Made by a program: the position numbers and the translations under genes. A stretch of DNA of 64,000 bases, taken from the NCBI GenBank assembly GCA_022494885.1, contig JAGVSM010003564.1, positions 1 through 64,000 of the forward strand. The letters run 5' to 3'. This document shows, piece after piece, positions 63,750-64,000 of this stretch. This DNA is from Micrasema longulum (taxonomy: Eukaryota; Arthropoda; Insecta; Trichoptera; Brachycentridae). The notes below the pieces were generated by a model. It saw only the letters and a program-made list of their open reading frames with translations, had not been told where the DNA came from and did no database searches. Within the stretch, counting starts at the first letter, position 1. Every line of letters begins with the position of its first letter.

Positions 63750-64000
63750 TTTTGACCTAATAAAGCTCAGCCGAAATCGAGTGAAGGTTATCACTAGAGC
63801 CCGCCCAGGGCGCTGCAGATTGAACAAACACCGCGCTAGAATGAACCTTTCCGAAACTTCTAGATGTAGGTTCTGCAGTGCAGCTGGGGAAACACTTATA
63901 CACATTCTATGTGAATGTGATGCTTTACATCATAAAGGAGCCTCATCCCCGGGGGACCACTGGCTAAACCTGAGGATGTTAATATGGATACTTAATCGCC
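63750..64000 (+). pseudogene. LINE fragment with C-terminal zinc-knuckle-like motif, cut by window end
   Basis: The + frame reads LSRNRVKVITRARPGRCRLN, then SETSRCRFCSAAGETLIHIL, CECDALHHKG. The segment CxxCxxxxETxxHxLxxCxAL is the C-terminal zinc-binding region of LINEs that carry an RNase H domain (I, R1 and LOA-type). The RNase H part itself is not visible because the fragment abuts SINE A. It continues past the window edge, so truncation on the right is unknown. Confidence 0.75.

Noticed and set aside
1..64000. CRISPR arrays, operons, bacterial promoters or plasmid origins
   Set aside because: No spaced identical repeats or bacterial gene organisation; all evidence points to a eukaryotic repeat-rich region.

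Overview
This window looks like AT-rich, repeat-dominated intergenic DNA of an arthropod, most likely an insect. The evidence is the mix of elements: mariner and Tc1 remnants, many 5'-truncated non-LTR retrotransposons (LINEs), tRNA-derived SINEs, Penelope-like elements (PLEs) with hammerhead-type ribozyme motifs, and nonautonomous hAT elements with 8-bp target duplications. I found no intact host protein-coding gene and nothing prokaryotic. Exons of a host gene cannot be excluded, because introns and short exons are not visible without comparison. The only genes that look intact and functional are two leucine tRNA genes on the + strand, at 50730-50809 (anticodon UAG) and 60306-60387 (anticodon AAG).

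Layout. 0-1.7 kb is a nest of three retroelements (a CR1/Jockey-like LINE holding a second LINE, which holds a third element). 1.7-10.3 kb has a foldback repeat (family F), LINE tails, two SINEs with target duplications, and unassigned DNA. 10.3-16 kb is mostly unassigned, with a mariner N-terminal fragment at 13.0-13.3 kb and an inverted-repeat element at 15.6-16.1 kb. 16-23.3 kb is LINE-rich. 24.5-28.2 kb holds a SINE split by a Penelope-like insertion that is itself split by a hAT element, followed by a PLE 3' end with a recognisable C-terminal coding tail. 29.8-35.6 kb holds a consensus-like hammerhead motif, a LINE 3' end, a complete but decayed Tc1 element, a hAT element carrying a perfect 51-bp foldback, and a 362-bp foldback MITE. 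36-48.9 kb contains SINEs, family F copies, the longest LINE reverse-transcriptase remnant (43.9-45.0 kb) and two more hammerhead-like motifs. 50-64 kb carries the two tRNA genes among further LINE, SINE and family F copies.

The most interesting signal is a family of hammerhead-ribozyme-like motifs in Penelope-like sequence. One copy (29917-29959, minus strand) keeps a full CUGANGA...GAAA core with a 6-bp stem I. Others have degenerate cores, but stem I and stem II are re-paired with different bases in different copies. A second signal is family F, an abundant ~410-bp foldback repeat of constant architecture, with a 14-bp target duplication in its best copy. All family names other than tRNA, Tc1, mariner, hAT, PLE, SINE and LINE are my own labels. 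All calls come from reading the sequence by eye, without database searches.
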